A stretch of 64,000 bases of DNA, taken from Stieleria maiorica (lineage in GTDB: Bacteria; Planctomycetota; Planctomycetia; Pirellulales; Pirellulaceae). Below are positions 25,415 to 34,756 of the stretch, in pieces. The notes beneath the pieces were generated by a model. It made no database searches. It had not been told where the DNA came from and was given only the letters and a program-made list of their open reading frames with translations. How positions within the stretch are numbered: position 1 is the first letter of the stretch; each line of letters begins with the position of its first letter. A program made the position numbers and the translations under genes. The stretch covers positions 62,001-126,000 of the forward strand of contig NZ_CP036264.1 of NCBI RefSeq assembly GCF_008035925.1, given 5' to 3'.

Positions 25415-27007
25415 TCAGTCCGTAAACGGCGATCGTTCGAACACCACGTCGTCGCTGACCCGCGGGTCGCCGGTGCGTTCCAGTTCCGCCATCAGCCGGG
25501 TGTGCAACGCTTGGCGGGTGGCGTCGTGTTTGACATCGGACGCCAAATTCTGCATGCAATGCGGATCGGCCTGGATGTCGTACAGTTCAAACCGGGGACG
25601 CCGGCCGACCGCGTACTCGAACGACTGGGGGTCTTCCTCGCGATGCAGCACCACCCAAGCCTTCGTCGGGCTCGCATCCAGATCAGCAAAGGCACTGCGT
25701 GTGTTTTCACGCAATGGTTCCAGTGAAGGCATCGGGCCGTCTTCCCTGCCGAATCCCGCCGCGTCACCCATCGGCCAACGATCGGGCTGGAAATTGATGA
25801 TGTACAAGTACTGATCGGTGCGGATCGCGCGTTGGGGGTAGGGCTTGTTGCCCGCGCGTGCTTCGGCGACGTGACGTTCGCGGCCGGTGAAGACGGCGTC
25901 GCGGGCCGGATCGACCTGGCCGTCTTGTTCACTTTCCAGGATGCCGACTAACGATCTTGCGGTCATGACGTCTGGGATCGATTCGCCGGCGGCTTGCAAG
26001 AACGTCGGCGCCAGGTCGGGCAGCGAGACGAAATCGTCGACGACGCGGCCGGGGTTGTTGATCCCTCCGGGCCAATGGATCGCCAGCGGAACACTGGTTC
26101 CCAAATCGTACAGGTTGCATTTGCCACGCGTGACACCCGGGATTCCATGGTCGCCGCTGACCACCAAGATCGTGTTGTTGAGTTGTCCGACGCGGCGCAG
26201 TTCTTCAACGATCACGCCCAGCGACGCGTCAAACGCTTGGGCTTCGCCCAGGTAATCGGCAACGTCTTGGCGGACGACGTCGACATCCGGCAGATACGGT
26301 GGCAGCTTTCCTTTCAGATCGTCCGGATCGATTCCCCACAACGCCTTGCCGCTGCCGGCGATCCATTTGCGGTGACAGTTCGTCGGCCCGAACCAATAAC
26401 AAAACGGTGCGTCGCCATCGACGGCTTGATCACCATCGGCGTCCAAAAACGACCGCACGTTATGACGAACCTCCTCCAACAGCATCGCTTTCCCGGCTTG
26501 GCGATCTTTGGCTTTCATCGCAACCTGGGAAAACCCGTTGAATCGGCGGCCGTGACTGTTGAACGAGGTCCGCTTGCCTCCGTGCGGCGCATCGGCGGGT
26601 GAACCCGGCGACCAAACCTTGTAGGTGTGACCGATCCGATAACCCGCTTTTTCCAGGATCAGCGGGTAGGCGGGATTGGAAAAGTCCCAGGTCGCGCCCT
26701 GCAGGATCGACGCCCGGCCGCATCGCCAAAAGTGCTGGCCCGATAGCAACGAACTGCGGCACGGCGTGCACGACGGCGCGCTGACATAGGCCCGAGTGAA
26801 CAGCACACCGTCGGCGGCAAGGCGATCAAAATTGGGCGTGGAGATGACATCGCTGGGACCACCGGGCTCGAGCGTTGCGTAGACGCTGGCGTATTTGCCC
26901 CAATCATCGGCAAACGCCATCACGATGTTCGGTCGATCGGCGGCGGAGCAGGACAGCGCGAAACACTGGACGGCCACCGCTAGTGCGAAACTCAAAATTC
27001 GATCCAT
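25415..27007 (-). CDS. Sulfatase (formylglycine type), exported
   Basis: 530 residues with a signal peptide (ILSFALAVAVQCFALSCSAA). The metal site FADDWG (Asp34, Asp35) and formylglycine motif CTPCRSSLLSG (Cys80) mark a type I sulfatase; the motif has Cys instead of Ser at position 4 of CxPSR. Further family blocks are VVSGDHGIPG and YDLGTSVPLAIHWPGG. It should hydrolyse sulfate esters, probably of algal polysaccharides, in the periplasm after Cys oxidation by an FGE or anSME enzyme not seen here. The stop of the upstream Uma2 gene is 1 bp before its start (27009 to 27007), so the two are co-transcribed. Confidence 0.92.
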   Translation of the reverse strand: MDRILSFALAVAVQCFALSCSAADRPNIVMAFADDWGKYASVYATLEPGGPSDVISTPNFDRLAADGVLFTRAYVSAPSCTPCRSSLLSGQHFWRCGRASILQGATWDFSNPAYPLILEKAGYRIGHTYKVWSPGSPADAPHGGKRTSFNSHGRRFNGFSQVAMKAKDRQAGKAMLLEEVRHNVRSFLDADGDQAVDGDAPFCYWFGPTNCHRKWIAGSGKALWGIDPDDLKGKLPPYLPDVDVVRQDVADYLGEAQAFDASLGVIVEELRRVGQLNNTILVVSGDHGIPGVTRGKCNLYDLGTSVPLAIHWPGGINNPGRVVDDFVSLPDLAPTFLQAAGESIPDVMTARSLVGILESEQDGQVDPARDAVFTGRERHVAEARAGNKPYPQRAIRTDQYLYIINFQPDRWPMGDAAGFGREDGPMPSLEPLRENTRSAFADLDASPTKAWVVLHREEDPQSFEYAVGRRPRFELYDIQADPHCMQNLASDVKHDATRQALHTRLMAELERTGDPRVSDDVVFERSPFTD

Positions 27008-27008
27008 G

Positions 27009-27563
27009 TCAGTCCTTAAGAAACAGTTCTGAAAGCGAGAGCGCGAGCGACGGAAAGAACGCTGGGGTCACGGTGGAATGTTCGTCGTACCGGTCGACAC
27101 TTTGATAGCTGCCGTTAACTGGATCAGTATGTCGATGGAGCGTTCGGCCAGCGACATCAATGACCCAGTACTCCCGGATTCCGCTTCGTGCGTACAGCTG
27201 AGACTTTTCACCCAGGTCGTACGTTAAACTGGAGTCTGCGACTTCGACCAATAGATAGACATCATCAGCTGTCGGCCGGCTGCGTCCGTAACGCTTGGGA
27301 GCGAGCAGTGTAAAATCGGGTTCCGGCACGCTATTGGCGACCAGCAACCCCGATCGACAGCGAATTCGACATTCGTTCTTTGCAGCAAGTTCGGCTGCCC
27401 AACCGATCAAGAATTCAATGTAGTCATCATGCACCGGCCCGGCAGGACTCATTTCTCGCAGCTCTCCTCCGATGAATTCGATCTTGCGCTTCAGGCAGGT
27501 AAACGCACCTCGAGCAATCATCTGCTCGTATTCGGGGACGGTGAGTTTCAACGTGGTGCTCAT
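27009..27563 (-). CDS. Uma2 family (DUF820) putative endonuclease-like protein
   Basis: 184 residues with the PD-(D/E)XK-like Uma2 fold: IEFIGGELREMSP, then VPEPDFTLLAPKRYG, YLLVEVADSSLTYDLGEKSQ and the C-terminal SGIREYWVID. The Asp of PEPDF, the Glu of LVEVADSS and the Lys of GEKSQLY form the expected catalytic triad. Family members are widespread, especially in cyanobacteria and planctomycetes, and their biological role is not settled. The start at 27563 (MSTTLKLTV) has AAGGA 7 nt upstream; 27590 is also open but lacks one. It directly precedes the sulfatase gene with 1 bp between them. It is the reference for the remnant at 6174-6383. Confidence 0.85.
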   Translation of the reverse strand: MSTTLKLTVPEYEQMIARGAFTCLKRKIEFIGGELREMSPAGPVHDDYIEFLIGWAAELAAKNECRIRCRSGLLVANSVPEPDFTLLAPKRYGRSRPTADDVYLLVEVADSSLTYDLGEKSQLYARSGIREYWVIDVAGRTLHRHTDPVNGSYQSVDRYDEHSTVTPAFFPSLALSLSELFLKD

Positions 27564-27697
27564 TTTAGATTCCTTGACGACGGTGCCCATTGTAACATCG
27601 GTGGAGTCGTCCGTAGCAATCCGATCGTACGATTAACCCTCCGCAATTCGTGTGGAGATCGACCGCGAGTCAACGTTAGCGGAGCGAGTGATTCAAC

Positions 27698-28330
27698 ATG
27701 CCATGGCCAACCACCGATGGACTGCGAAATCTGACAGGCGCCGAAGCGGACTTGGTCCGGGGGGCGATCGGGATGATGGTCGATGCCCATGTCGCGCAGC
27801 TTCGCGGCGAGGCGCCGCAGCACGAATACGGTGTGGACTGGTTTGACCAATGGGACGCCGGCCAGCGGTTGTGGTTGATCGAGCGGGTCACTGCGGCGCT
27901 GCTCGGCGATGAAACTATCGCTCCGTCTGCGGCGATGTTTGACGCCACGGCCGATGCCATCTTTTATGAAATCATTGGCCTGGTGCAATTGGAAATCGAT
28001 GAGGGCGGCGTCGGCGATTCGGAGCGGACGTGGCGTCAGAGCGTGATCGATGCGTCCACCAGCCAAACCAATCGTCCAGCCGCGATCGATCCCGACAGCG
28101 TCGATCCCGACCAATGGCAAACCCTGATCACACAGATCGCCGACGCGATCCTAGGCGTGCGACTCTACCAGCGGGCCGAAGCCTTCCGCGACGTCGAATA
28201 TCATCAGACGCAAATTTTTCTCCGCGATCGAGGTCTACCCGAAGACTATCTGACCCGCATGCCACCTTTGCGGACAACAACCCAAACCCAACGCTCCATC
28301 GATCGCATCCAAGCCTACGTCTTCGTCTAA
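27698..28330 (+). CDS. Hypothetical protein
   Basis: 210 residues, no family recognised. Sequence is soluble, acidic and predicted helical, with no signal peptide: it starts MPWPTTDGLRNLTGAEADLV and contains HEYGVDWFDQWDAGQRLWLI and an aromatic-rich C-terminus. Good GC3 bias and lack of overlap support that it is real. It is divergent from the Uma2-sulfatase operon, with a 134-bp gap. Nothing suggests a function. Confidence 0.65.
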   Translation: MPWPTTDGLRNLTGAEADLVRGAIGMMVDAHVAQLRGEAPQHEYGVDWFDQWDAGQRLWLIERVTAALLGDETIAPSAAMFDATADAIFYEIIGLVQLEIDEGGVGDSERTWRQSVIDASTSQTNRPAAIDPDSVDPDQWQTLITQIADAILGVRLYQRAEAFRDVEYHQTQIFLRDRGLPEDYLTRMPPLRTTTQTQRSIDRIQAYVFV

Positions 28331-28383
28331 CTTGCCAACCGCGCGCCTTAAAGGGAACGGGGGTTGAATGGCAGAGGCTTAGT

Positions 28384-28462
28384 GAGCCGACGGCGCTAGC
28401 CGCGGGCCTTGATACGCCTTTAACACGGAGGGAAAAGCTCGAGGCTTGCACCTACGGCTCAG
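28384..28462. repeat. Intergenic repeat, family B
   Basis: Element beginning GAGCCGACGGCGCTAGCC and continuing GCGGGCCTTG; the right end (ACGGCTCAGCG) is decayed. A better-preserved copy lies at 35879-35953. The rest of the 290-bp gap 28331-28620 shows no gene; a GC-rich stretch near 28530-28565 precedes the PEP-CTERM gene. Confidence 0.7.
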
Positions 28463-28620
28463 CGTATTGGCTTATGCCCGTGCCATTCGGGACGGGGGTT
28501 TTATTCGCACTTGGAAGATTGGACCAAAATCGGGGGCGAACCGCCCCGCCGCCATTGGTCCCGGTTAGGATACTGTCTGCGGTCGTTTCAGGGGCTATCT
28601 GACGATTTCCTCGGGAGTGG

Positions 28621-29259
28621 ATGATGACGTTGACGTTCTGTCGTGTGATGGTGATGGCTTGCTGTCTTCTGTGGACCTCTTCGGGTCATGCGGAAATGGT
28701 GTTTCTGAACAATTCCAATGCAACCGTCGCACTTGGTGCGAGCATGGCGGCGGAACCGTTTGCCAACCGCAGTACGGCCGCTTCGTTGGCCAGCATCATG
28801 GACCTTCCGTCAGCCGATGCAACCGAATTTCACAATCAGTCGACACACGTTTGGATCAACGGTGGGATGTTGGAAGTCGACTTCGATTTTGGGACCGAAT
28901 ACGACCTCACGTCCTTTCATCTTTGGAATTACGTGACCGAGACCTTCGATGTGGATCGGGTCGAACTGACGTTCTTCAATGCCGCGATGACGCAGGTCGG
29001 CGACTTCTCTGTCATCGACCCGATTTTTGGCAACACGCAAGGTTCAGAGTCGTTTCCGATCAGCGGCGAAACGATTGCGATCGGAGATCCGAAGAACGTC
29101 CAGTTCGTCAACGCCGTCTTCTCGGGAACGAACGGTCAGGTTGATTTCAACAATGCGGGATTCACCGGGCAAATCGCTGCCGTTCCCGAACCGGGAGCGA
29201 TCGCCATGCTCACCGCCTGCGCGGGATTGCTGGTGACGAAACGTCGACGACGACTTTGA
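28621..29259 (+). CDS. PEP-CTERM sorting-signal protein
   Basis: 212 residues. An N-terminal signal peptide (CRVMVMACCLLWTSSGHA) and a C-terminal tail VPEPGAIAMLTACAGLL followed by KRRRRL form a PEP-CTERM signal: PEP motif, hydrophobic segment, basic end. Such proteins are cut and sorted by an exosortase and usually end up in the extracellular matrix or sheath. The middle part looks like a discoidin-like beta sandwich (LDVDFDFG-type strands, FHLWNY, VELTFFNAAMTQVGDF) but I cannot name it. No exosortase gene is present here. ATG 28624 is an alternative with better Shine-Dalgarno spacing (GGGAG). Confidence 0.85.
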   Translation: MMTLTFCRVMVMACCLLWTSSGHAEMVFLNNSNATVALGASMAAEPFANRSTAASLASIMDLPSADATEFHNQSTHVWINGGMLEVDFDFGTEYDLTSFHLWNYVTETFDVDRVELTFFNAAMTQVGDFSVIDPIFGNTQGSESFPISGETIAIGDPKNVQFVNAVFSGTNGQVDFNNAGFTGQIAAVPEPGAIAMLTACAGLLVTKRRRRL

Positions 29260-29324
29260 CGTAGCTACGCTCGCCAGAGCGTGGTAAGCGCCGGGAATCC
29301 ACCTTCTGGCGAAGGTCGCTACGT
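29259..29324 (-). repeat. Intergenic repeat, family C, reversed
   Basis: A 66-bp element with ends ACGTAGCTAC and GTCGCTACGT, the reverse orientation of 15551-15617. Its left end overlaps the TGA stop of the PEP-CTERM gene by one base. Confidence 0.78.
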
Positions 29325-29445
29325 TCGCACGGCGAACTGATGTAGCGGATGGTCGGTTCGACGAGAGTAATGCAGAACGGATTCCGCAGAACGGACGATG
29401 CCCCGAGGGCAGACTCACTTCCCGCAAGTTCGGTGACTCGGTCCG

Positions 29446-29476
29446 GTGGAGCGAAAGCCTTGGCGGCTTCCACTAC
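29446..29476 (-). repeat. Intergenic repeat, family H
   Basis: Reverse-strand copy of GTAGTGGAAGCCGCCAAGGC with the following TTTCG block. It lies 32 bp before the 3' end of the next minus-strand gene. Confidence 0.55.
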
Positions 29477-29508
29477 GCCCCGATCCGGTGCCCCGCCATG
29501 GCGCACGG

Positions 29509-31230
29509 TTAGCCCTCTTCAAGTCGCTCGGCTTCGTAGCGTTCGACTTGATCGCGAACTCGTTTTGATTGCCGCTGGAGGTCTGAGGCGGTTTTCACCC
29601 AGCTGCCGTAGGGCAATTCCTCGACGGGCACGCCCATACGATGGAGTGCCACGAGCCACTGGAGACGATCCTTGGACGAATTGGTCAGTGGCGAACGCTG
29701 CTCAGTCATCAACTCCGTGATGCGTGGAATTGCCCCCGACGCATCCGGACCCAATCGCTTGAAGGCTTCACGAACGCCGCGAATGACCCGCCATCGCTCG
29801 TGCCACGGTTTTTCTAACACGCCATCGAGAGTCGCCATCAGGATGGGAACGACGACGGTTCCTTGATCGGCCAGGCGTTCCAAAAAGGGCGCCGCTTCGG
29901 GGACGGAATCGGCTCGTTCCCAGATCGCTCGTTCGTTGTTGCTCGGCTGAGCGAACGTCCCATCGGGCATGTCGACCAATGCGGTCACATACCATGCTCT
30001 CGCTTTCGGGTCATCGGCCGCCAAGAAACGTTTGGTCAAACCGTGGCGTAGTGCGGTCAGGTCGGTCTTGCTCCGCAGCGCCGTTTGCAGCAGTTCATAG
30101 GGATCGGCAATTCGTTCCTCCAGCAAGATCTTCGCGATCGTGTCGACTTGCGTTTTGTCTGCGTCGTATCGAAACAGGCTCAACCACATCGGGGCCATCA
30201 GTAGTTGTGCTTCGGTCGCGTTCGGGTCGTCGAGCGTTTCAGCCAGTGATCGTTCCATCCGAGCGACCGCGTCCGGCGCCGGATCCGGTTTCGGAATCCC
30301 GGTGCTGCGCAGCAGTTCAACATCGGGATCGAAGTCAAAGTACCGTGCCTGATTGGAATAGGTGGAGCCGCCGATCGTAAACCGGGCGTTGGTGAAAGCA
30401 CCCTCGAACCCGAAATGGAAAAAGAACGCGGGCACACGATGTTGCACCAATGATCGCCGTGCCTTTACCGTGCCATTGCGGTCGCAGATCTCCAATCGTT
30501 TGATGCGGGGCTGGCCCGGTTGTCGAATGTCCTGGTAGACCACTCGCCAATCGATGCGATCGTTCTCCAGCGGTGTGTCCTTTCGCAAGGTCTGCCCCTG
30601 AGCGATTCGCAACGCCCAATCGGCTTGCAACGCCCGCCCCAAATGTTTGCGTGCTTCGAAGGCCCCGATCCCATGTGGTCGGGACAATTTGCCGAATGCG
30701 TCAAGAATCTTTTGCGGTTGATCCGGCTGAACCAGTGTGCCAGCTGCGTCGGCGCCGCATCGGTACGTTGCCGCGTTGTCACCGCTGATTTTGGTGACGC
30801 TTTCGACGCCGGGAAGATCCAGCAAGACCGTGCAACGGTGATCACACGACGTTTTTTTGCTCACTCGACCACGCTCGGGGGGAAAATCGACGAGCACGTG
30901 TCCCGACAGTCGGATCACCGGTGTCGCGACGATGTCGGGGATCGCGGCCTGTTGAAAACGACGAAGTTCCGTCATTCGCCAGGGCAACATCACCAGAAAA
31001 CCGAGGGCGATCGCCAAGCCAAACGCGATCGCCGTTGATCCGATCCGAGACGACATCGGCACAAAGGGACGAATCAGAAACGTGGCCAGCAGATAAACGA
31101 ACACCGTCGGTACGACCGTCAGAATCAGCCCCGGAATGATCAGAAAGAAATACCCCAGGACGACCAGGTCGGGAGCCGCCAAGACGATCGCCGAGAGAAC
31201 GCCGAGTGGTATCAGCAGGTATTTCAGCAT
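29509..31230 (-). CDS. Hypothetical membrane-anchored protein
   Basis: 573 residues. Three hydrophobic segments occupy the first 85 residues (LLIPLGVLSAIVLAAPDLVV, FFLIIPGLILTVVPTVFVYL, and IAFGLAIALGFLVMLPW). The rest is a long soluble region with a small Cys cluster (TSCDHRCTVLLDLPGVES, then YRCG) and a C-terminal part resembling HEAT-like helical repeats (ILMATLDGVLEKPWHERWRV, AIPRITELMTEQ). No family was recognised. Orientation of the soluble part is not determinable. It lies downstream of, and may be co-transcribed with, the small membrane protein at 31342-31755 (111-bp gap). Confidence 0.7.
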   Translation of the reverse strand: MLKYLLIPLGVLSAIVLAAPDLVVLGYFFLIIPGLILTVVPTVFVYLLATFLIRPFVPMSSRIGSTAIAFGLAIALGFLVMLPWRMTELRRFQQAAIPDIVATPVIRLSGHVLVDFPPERGRVSKKTSCDHRCTVLLDLPGVESVTKISGDNAATYRCGADAAGTLVQPDQPQKILDAFGKLSRPHGIGAFEARKHLGRALQADWALRIAQGQTLRKDTPLENDRIDWRVVYQDIRQPGQPRIKRLEICDRNGTVKARRSLVQHRVPAFFFHFGFEGAFTNARFTIGGSTYSNQARYFDFDPDVELLRSTGIPKPDPAPDAVARMERSLAETLDDPNATEAQLLMAPMWLSLFRYDADKTQVDTIAKILLEERIADPYELLQTALRSKTDLTALRHGLTKRFLAADDPKARAWYVTALVDMPDGTFAQPSNNERAIWERADSVPEAAPFLERLADQGTVVVPILMATLDGVLEKPWHERWRVIRGVREAFKRLGPDASGAIPRITELMTEQRSPLTNSSKDRLQWLVALHRMGVPVEELPYGSWVKTASDLQRQSKRVRDQVERYEAERLEEG

Positions 31231-31341
31231 CGCTGTCGTCTCGTTGTTGCGTTCTCGAAGGTCGGTGCACGTCGGTCTCGCCGGGGCGAGACCGCCAGAC
31301 TTCGCAACGATAGCTCGCGTTGCCCGACCGGAACGCGAAAA

Positions 31342-31755
31342 TCAGCGACAGCGGTGGTGCAACCAGAACAGCAGGATGCCGCCGATGACACTGCTGATCG
31401 ATTCCGCGGCGGTCCACCAGATCGGCATCCCGGATTGCAGATCGATCAGCCCCTGCAACAGGCCGAAGGCGACGATGCCGAGGGCGAGAAAACCGATGAA
31501 TTTGCGGAATCGTGAAATCCGATAGGAAACCACGATCAGGGCGATTCCGACGGCCCCGTAAAGCAGCGACAGCTGTCGGGCCAGGTAGAACGCCAGGGGT
31601 GTTTCGGGGAAGGGTTCCAGCTGCAATCGCGCGGTGATTTTGACGATCCAGGATTCCGGCATCACGGCGGCCACAAACGCCAATTGGGAAACGACGCCGA
31701 CGAGCCACAGGTACCAGGCCAGCCAGGATCTGGGGTGCTTCTCTGATGGGGCCAT
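31342..31755 (-). CDS. Small four-helix membrane protein
   Basis: 137 residues with four hydrophobic segments: WYLWLVGVVSQLAFVAAV, LSLLYGAVGIALIVVSY, FIGFLALGIVAFGLLQG and WWTAAESISSVIGGILLFWL. The start at 31755 (MAPSEKHPRSW) is preferred over 31833, whose extra 26 residues are low-complexity and overlap intergenic hairpins. No homologue recognised, no catalytic motif; an inner-membrane protein of unknown role. Confidence 0.6.
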   Translation of the reverse strand: MAPSEKHPRSWLAWYLWLVGVVSQLAFVAAVMPESWIVKITARLQLEPFPETPLAFYLARQLSLLYGAVGIALIVVSYRISRFRKFIGFLALGIVAFGLLQGLIDLQSGMPIWWTAAESISSVIGGILLFWLHHRCR

Positions 31756-31822
31756 GGCGGATCGGGTGGCGAGTGGTTTGGGATGGAGGTGAGGGGGAAT
31801 CGAAGAAGCCCACGGATGGCAG

Positions 31823-31900
31823 CGCGAACCCACGGATAGTATGCAGTCGAGGATCCGCGGGTTCGCGCAGGTAAGTCACCCTCCCTGCCAGGGAGGGTGA
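31823..31900. repeat. Two hairpins before the U32 gene
   Basis: First hairpin: CGCGAACCCACGGAT (31823-31837) opposite ATCCGCGGGTTCGCG (31853-31867), one mismatch. Second: a perfect palindrome of 12-bp arms TCACCCTCCCTG and CAGGGAGGGTGA around one central base (31876-31900). They lie in the 265-bp divergent gap 31756-32020, which shows no other feature. Confidence 0.75.
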
Positions 31901-32020
31901 ATCTGAAAAACCGCGGGACCTCGGGGAGGGGGCGGTCGGCTCGCATCCCCGGTGATTTGGCACCCCAACTGCCGCACTTGCCCCTACGCTTTCGCGGCGG
32001 CCTGCGCCATACTTTCGTTT

Positions 32021-34549
32021 ATGGATCCAACGTCTTCCCCCATGCCTCCCGAACTACTCGCCCCAGCGGGGGACTGGGACTGCGCGCGTGCGGCGATCGA
32101 AAACGGGGCCGACGCGATCTATTTCGGTTTGGATTGTGGGTTCAACGCCCGCCACCGGGCCAAGAATTTTCACCTGGACGATCTGCCCGAATTGATGAAG
32201 CTGCTCCGCAGCCGGGGCGTGCGGGGCTACACGACGATGAACACGCTGGTGTTTCCGTCGGAATTGCCCCGGTTGGTGCCGGTGATCGAGCGGATCGCCG
32301 AAAGCGGTGTCGACGCGGTGCTGGTGCAGGATTTCGGTGTCGCGCGACTGGTCCGCAAGATTTGCGGCGAACTGGAAATCCACGCCAGCACGCAAATGAG
32401 TCTGACCAGTGCCGAGACGATTGCGGTGGCGTCCGAGTTGGGGATCACGCGGGCGGTGCTGGCTCGTGAACTGTCGGTCGCCGAAATCAGCAAGATCGCC
32501 GCGGCGACCGAGATGCCGCTGGAAGTCTTCATCCACGGGGCGTTGTGCGTGGCCTATTCCGGCCAGTGTTTGACCAGCGAGTCGCTCGGCGGTCGGAGTG
32601 CCAATCGAGGGCAATGCGCCCAAGCATGCCGATTGCCGTACGAAGTGATCTGTGACGGCAAGGACGTCGATTTAGACGACGTGCGTTACTTGCTCAGCCC
32701 CCAGGATTTGGCCGGGTACGATTCGATCGTCGCGTTGATGCAAGCCGGGGTCGCGTCGCTGAAGATCGAAGGCCGTTTGAAAACTCCGGAGTACGTCGCC
32801 AATCTGACGAACCACTATCGCCGGTCGATCGACCAGGCCGCCGCCGAAGGGCGGGTCACCATCGGCGAAAAAGCGAAGCAGGAGATGGAGCTTTCGTTTT
32901 CGCGCGGCTTTACACCGGGATGGTTGGAAGGAAACGACCACAAACGGTTGGTGCCGGGACGTCACAGCGCCAAACGCGGGATCTTGCTGGGCCAGGTGCG
33001 GCGAATCGATGGCGATCGCATTCAGACGCGATTGGCGGCCGACGTTTCGCTGGGTGATGGTCTGGGCATCGAGTCGACGCAAACCGAAGGTAGCGATCAG
33101 GCGATGCTCGGTGGTCGGGTGTATTCGTTGCACACCGACGACGGCGAAAAACGGAAAACGGTTCGCGCCGGAACGACGGCGTGGATCGGATTCGGCCGGG
33201 GCGAGATCGATTGGTCGATGATCGTCGAAGGCGCTTCGGTGTTCAAGAACGACGACCCCAAATTGAATCGGCGGTTGCGGGCGTCGTTCAATGTTGCCGA
33301 TCCGGTGACGCGGCGCGACATCGATTTCTCCGTCGTCGCATCGACCGGCAAGCGGTTGCAAGTCACCGCAACGCTGGTCGGGGCGTCGTCGTTGGCCGAA
33401 ACGGTTCGCTCGGACATCCCGCTCGAGCGGGCGAACAAGCACCCCGCATCCGAATCCATGTTGGCCGAAAAACTTTCGCGTCTGGGCGCGACGGCCTTCC
33501 GGATGCGAACGCTGGACGCTGTGATCGATGGAGATCCGATGGTGCCGGCCAGCCTGATCAACGAACTGCGGCGGCGGGTGACCGAGCAACTGGCCGAGCG
33601 GATCGAGGAACCTCCCGCGCGAACCGTTCGCGTCGCCGGCGGCGAGGCGATGTTGGCCCCGATTCACGCCGACGAACCAGCCGCCCAATCCCCCAAGATC
33701 TCCGTCCTGTGCCGAACGCTGGAGCAGGTCACCGCGGCGACGCGGGCGGCCGTCGATCTGATCTACGTCGACTTTCACGACGTCCGGCAATACGCGGCGG
33801 TGAAGGAGATCGTCGCGTCAGAGTCGATCCCGTTCGGCATCGCGTCGGTGCGGATGCAGAAGCCCGCCGAGATGGGATTGTTGCGGGTGTTGTCACGTCA
33901 CGAACCCGACTTCATTCTGGCGCGGAATCTGGCGGCGCTCGAGTACTTTCGGGAGTCCTCGATTGCGACGGTCGCCGATTTTTCGTTGAACGTTGCCAAT
34001 CATCGATCGGCCGAGTGGATCCGCTCCTTGGGGGCGTGCCGGGTGACGGCGTCGTACGATTTGAACTGCGATCAACTTGCCGATCTGATCGAATCGGTGC
34101 CGCCGAATTGGATGGAGGTGGTGCTGCACCAACACATCCCGATGTTCCACATGGAGCACTGTGTGTTCTGCTCGGTGCTTTCGCCGGGGACCAACAAGAC
34201 CAACTGTGGCCGGCCCTGCGACGAACACGTCGTGCAATTACGTGACCGGGTCGGGGCCGAGCACACGCTTCAGGCTGACGTTGCATGTCGCAACACGCTC
34301 TACAATGCGACACCGCAAAGCGGCGCGGAAACGGCCGCCAAGCTGCTCGGCCAAGGGGTCCGCTGGTTCCGGTTGGAGGTGTTGGACGAATCGCCACGGC
34401 AGCTGATCAAGACGGTTTCGTTGTACCGCGACCTGTTGCGTGGCGATTTGACCGCCGAGCAGGTGTGGAAGACGCTCGGCGCGACCAACCGGATGGGTGT
34501 GACGCGTGGGACATTGGAGTCCAAGCGGAATCCTTTGGCGGTTTTGTGA
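32021..34549 (+). CDS. U32 family protein (RlhA-like, rRNA hydroxylation-type)
   Basis: 842 residues. The U32 core begins at once (ELLAPAGDWDCARAAIENGA) and carries the signature EVFIHGALCVAYSGQC followed by RGQCAQAC, the cysteines that hold an iron-sulfur cluster in RlhA/TrhP-type proteins. The central region fits DUF3656, and a C-terminal half adds a second Cys group (HCVFC, NCGRPC). E. coli RlhA has the same U32-DUF3656 order and hydroxylates a 23S rRNA cytidine; I infer a similar RNA-modification role rather than proteolysis. ATG 32021 (MDPTSSPMPPELL) is chosen; 32042 is also possible. At 842 residues it is longer than RlhA (about 650). Confidence 0.88.
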   Translation: MDPTSSPMPPELLAPAGDWDCARAAIENGADAIYFGLDCGFNARHRAKNFHLDDLPELMKLLRSRGVRGYTTMNTLVFPSELPRLVPVIERIAESGVDAVLVQDFGVARLVRKICGELEIHASTQMSLTSAETIAVASELGITRAVLARELSVAEISKIAAATEMPLEVFIHGALCVAYSGQCLTSESLGGRSANRGQCAQACRLPYEVICDGKDVDLDDVRYLLSPQDLAGYDSIVALMQAGVASLKIEGRLKTPEYVANLTNHYRRSIDQAAAEGRVTIGEKAKQEMELSFSRGFTPGWLEGNDHKRLVPGRHSAKRGILLGQVRRIDGDRIQTRLAADVSLGDGLGIESTQTEGSDQAMLGGRVYSLHTDDGEKRKTVRAGTTAWIGFGRGEIDWSMIVEGASVFKNDDPKLNRRLRASFNVADPVTRRDIDFSVVASTGKRLQVTATLVGASSLAETVRSDIPLERANKHPASESMLAEKLSRLGATAFRMRTLDAVIDGDPMVPASLINELRRRVTEQLAERIEEPPARTVRVAGGEAMLAPIHADEPAAQSPKISVLCRTLEQVTAATRAAVDLIYVDFHDVRQYAAVKEIVASESIPFGIASVRMQKPAEMGLLRVLSRHEPDFILARNLAALEYFRESSIATVADFSLNVANHRSAEWIRSLGACRVTASYDLNCDQLADLIESVPPNWMEVVLHQHIPMFHMEHCVFCSVLSPGTNKTNCGRPCDEHVVQLRDRVGAEHTLQADVACRNTLYNATPQSGAETAAKLLGQGVRWFRLEVLDESPRQLIKTVSLYRDLLRGDLTAEQVWKTLGATNRMGVTRGTLESKRNPLAVL

Positions 34550-34626
34550 TCGCGGCAGGTGAAGTGGGTCGCGGCGGCGGAGAGTGTGTATCCTGGTGGT
34601 CTACCGCAGCTTCGTTTTCGTTTGGT

Positions 34627-34720
34627 CTGGACAGTCGCCGTCCTCTCCGAGGTCGGCGCGGGGCAAAGCTTCGCTTTCTCGATCCGCCGAGTTCGGAGAA
34701 CACGGCGACCCTCGGAACGC
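34627..34720 (-). repeat. Intergenic repeat, family D, reversed
   Basis: Reverse complement of the element at 24245-24339, almost 90% identical by eye over about 95 bp. It ends 36 bp before the channel start at 34757. Confidence 0.75.
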
Positions 34721-34756
34721 ATCGTCAACCCGCAGATCGAGTTGCGATAGTCGCCG

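Noticed and set aside
30842-31963. A 373-codon minus-strand open frame between and across two membrane-protein genes
   Set aside because: It overlaps both genes in another frame, runs through intergenic hairpins, and has an Arg/Pro-rich shadow composition.
33181-34245. A 354-codon open frame overlapping the U32 gene in another frame
   Set aside because: Arg-rich, motif-free, and inside a gene whose Fe-S cysteines and U32 signature are clear.
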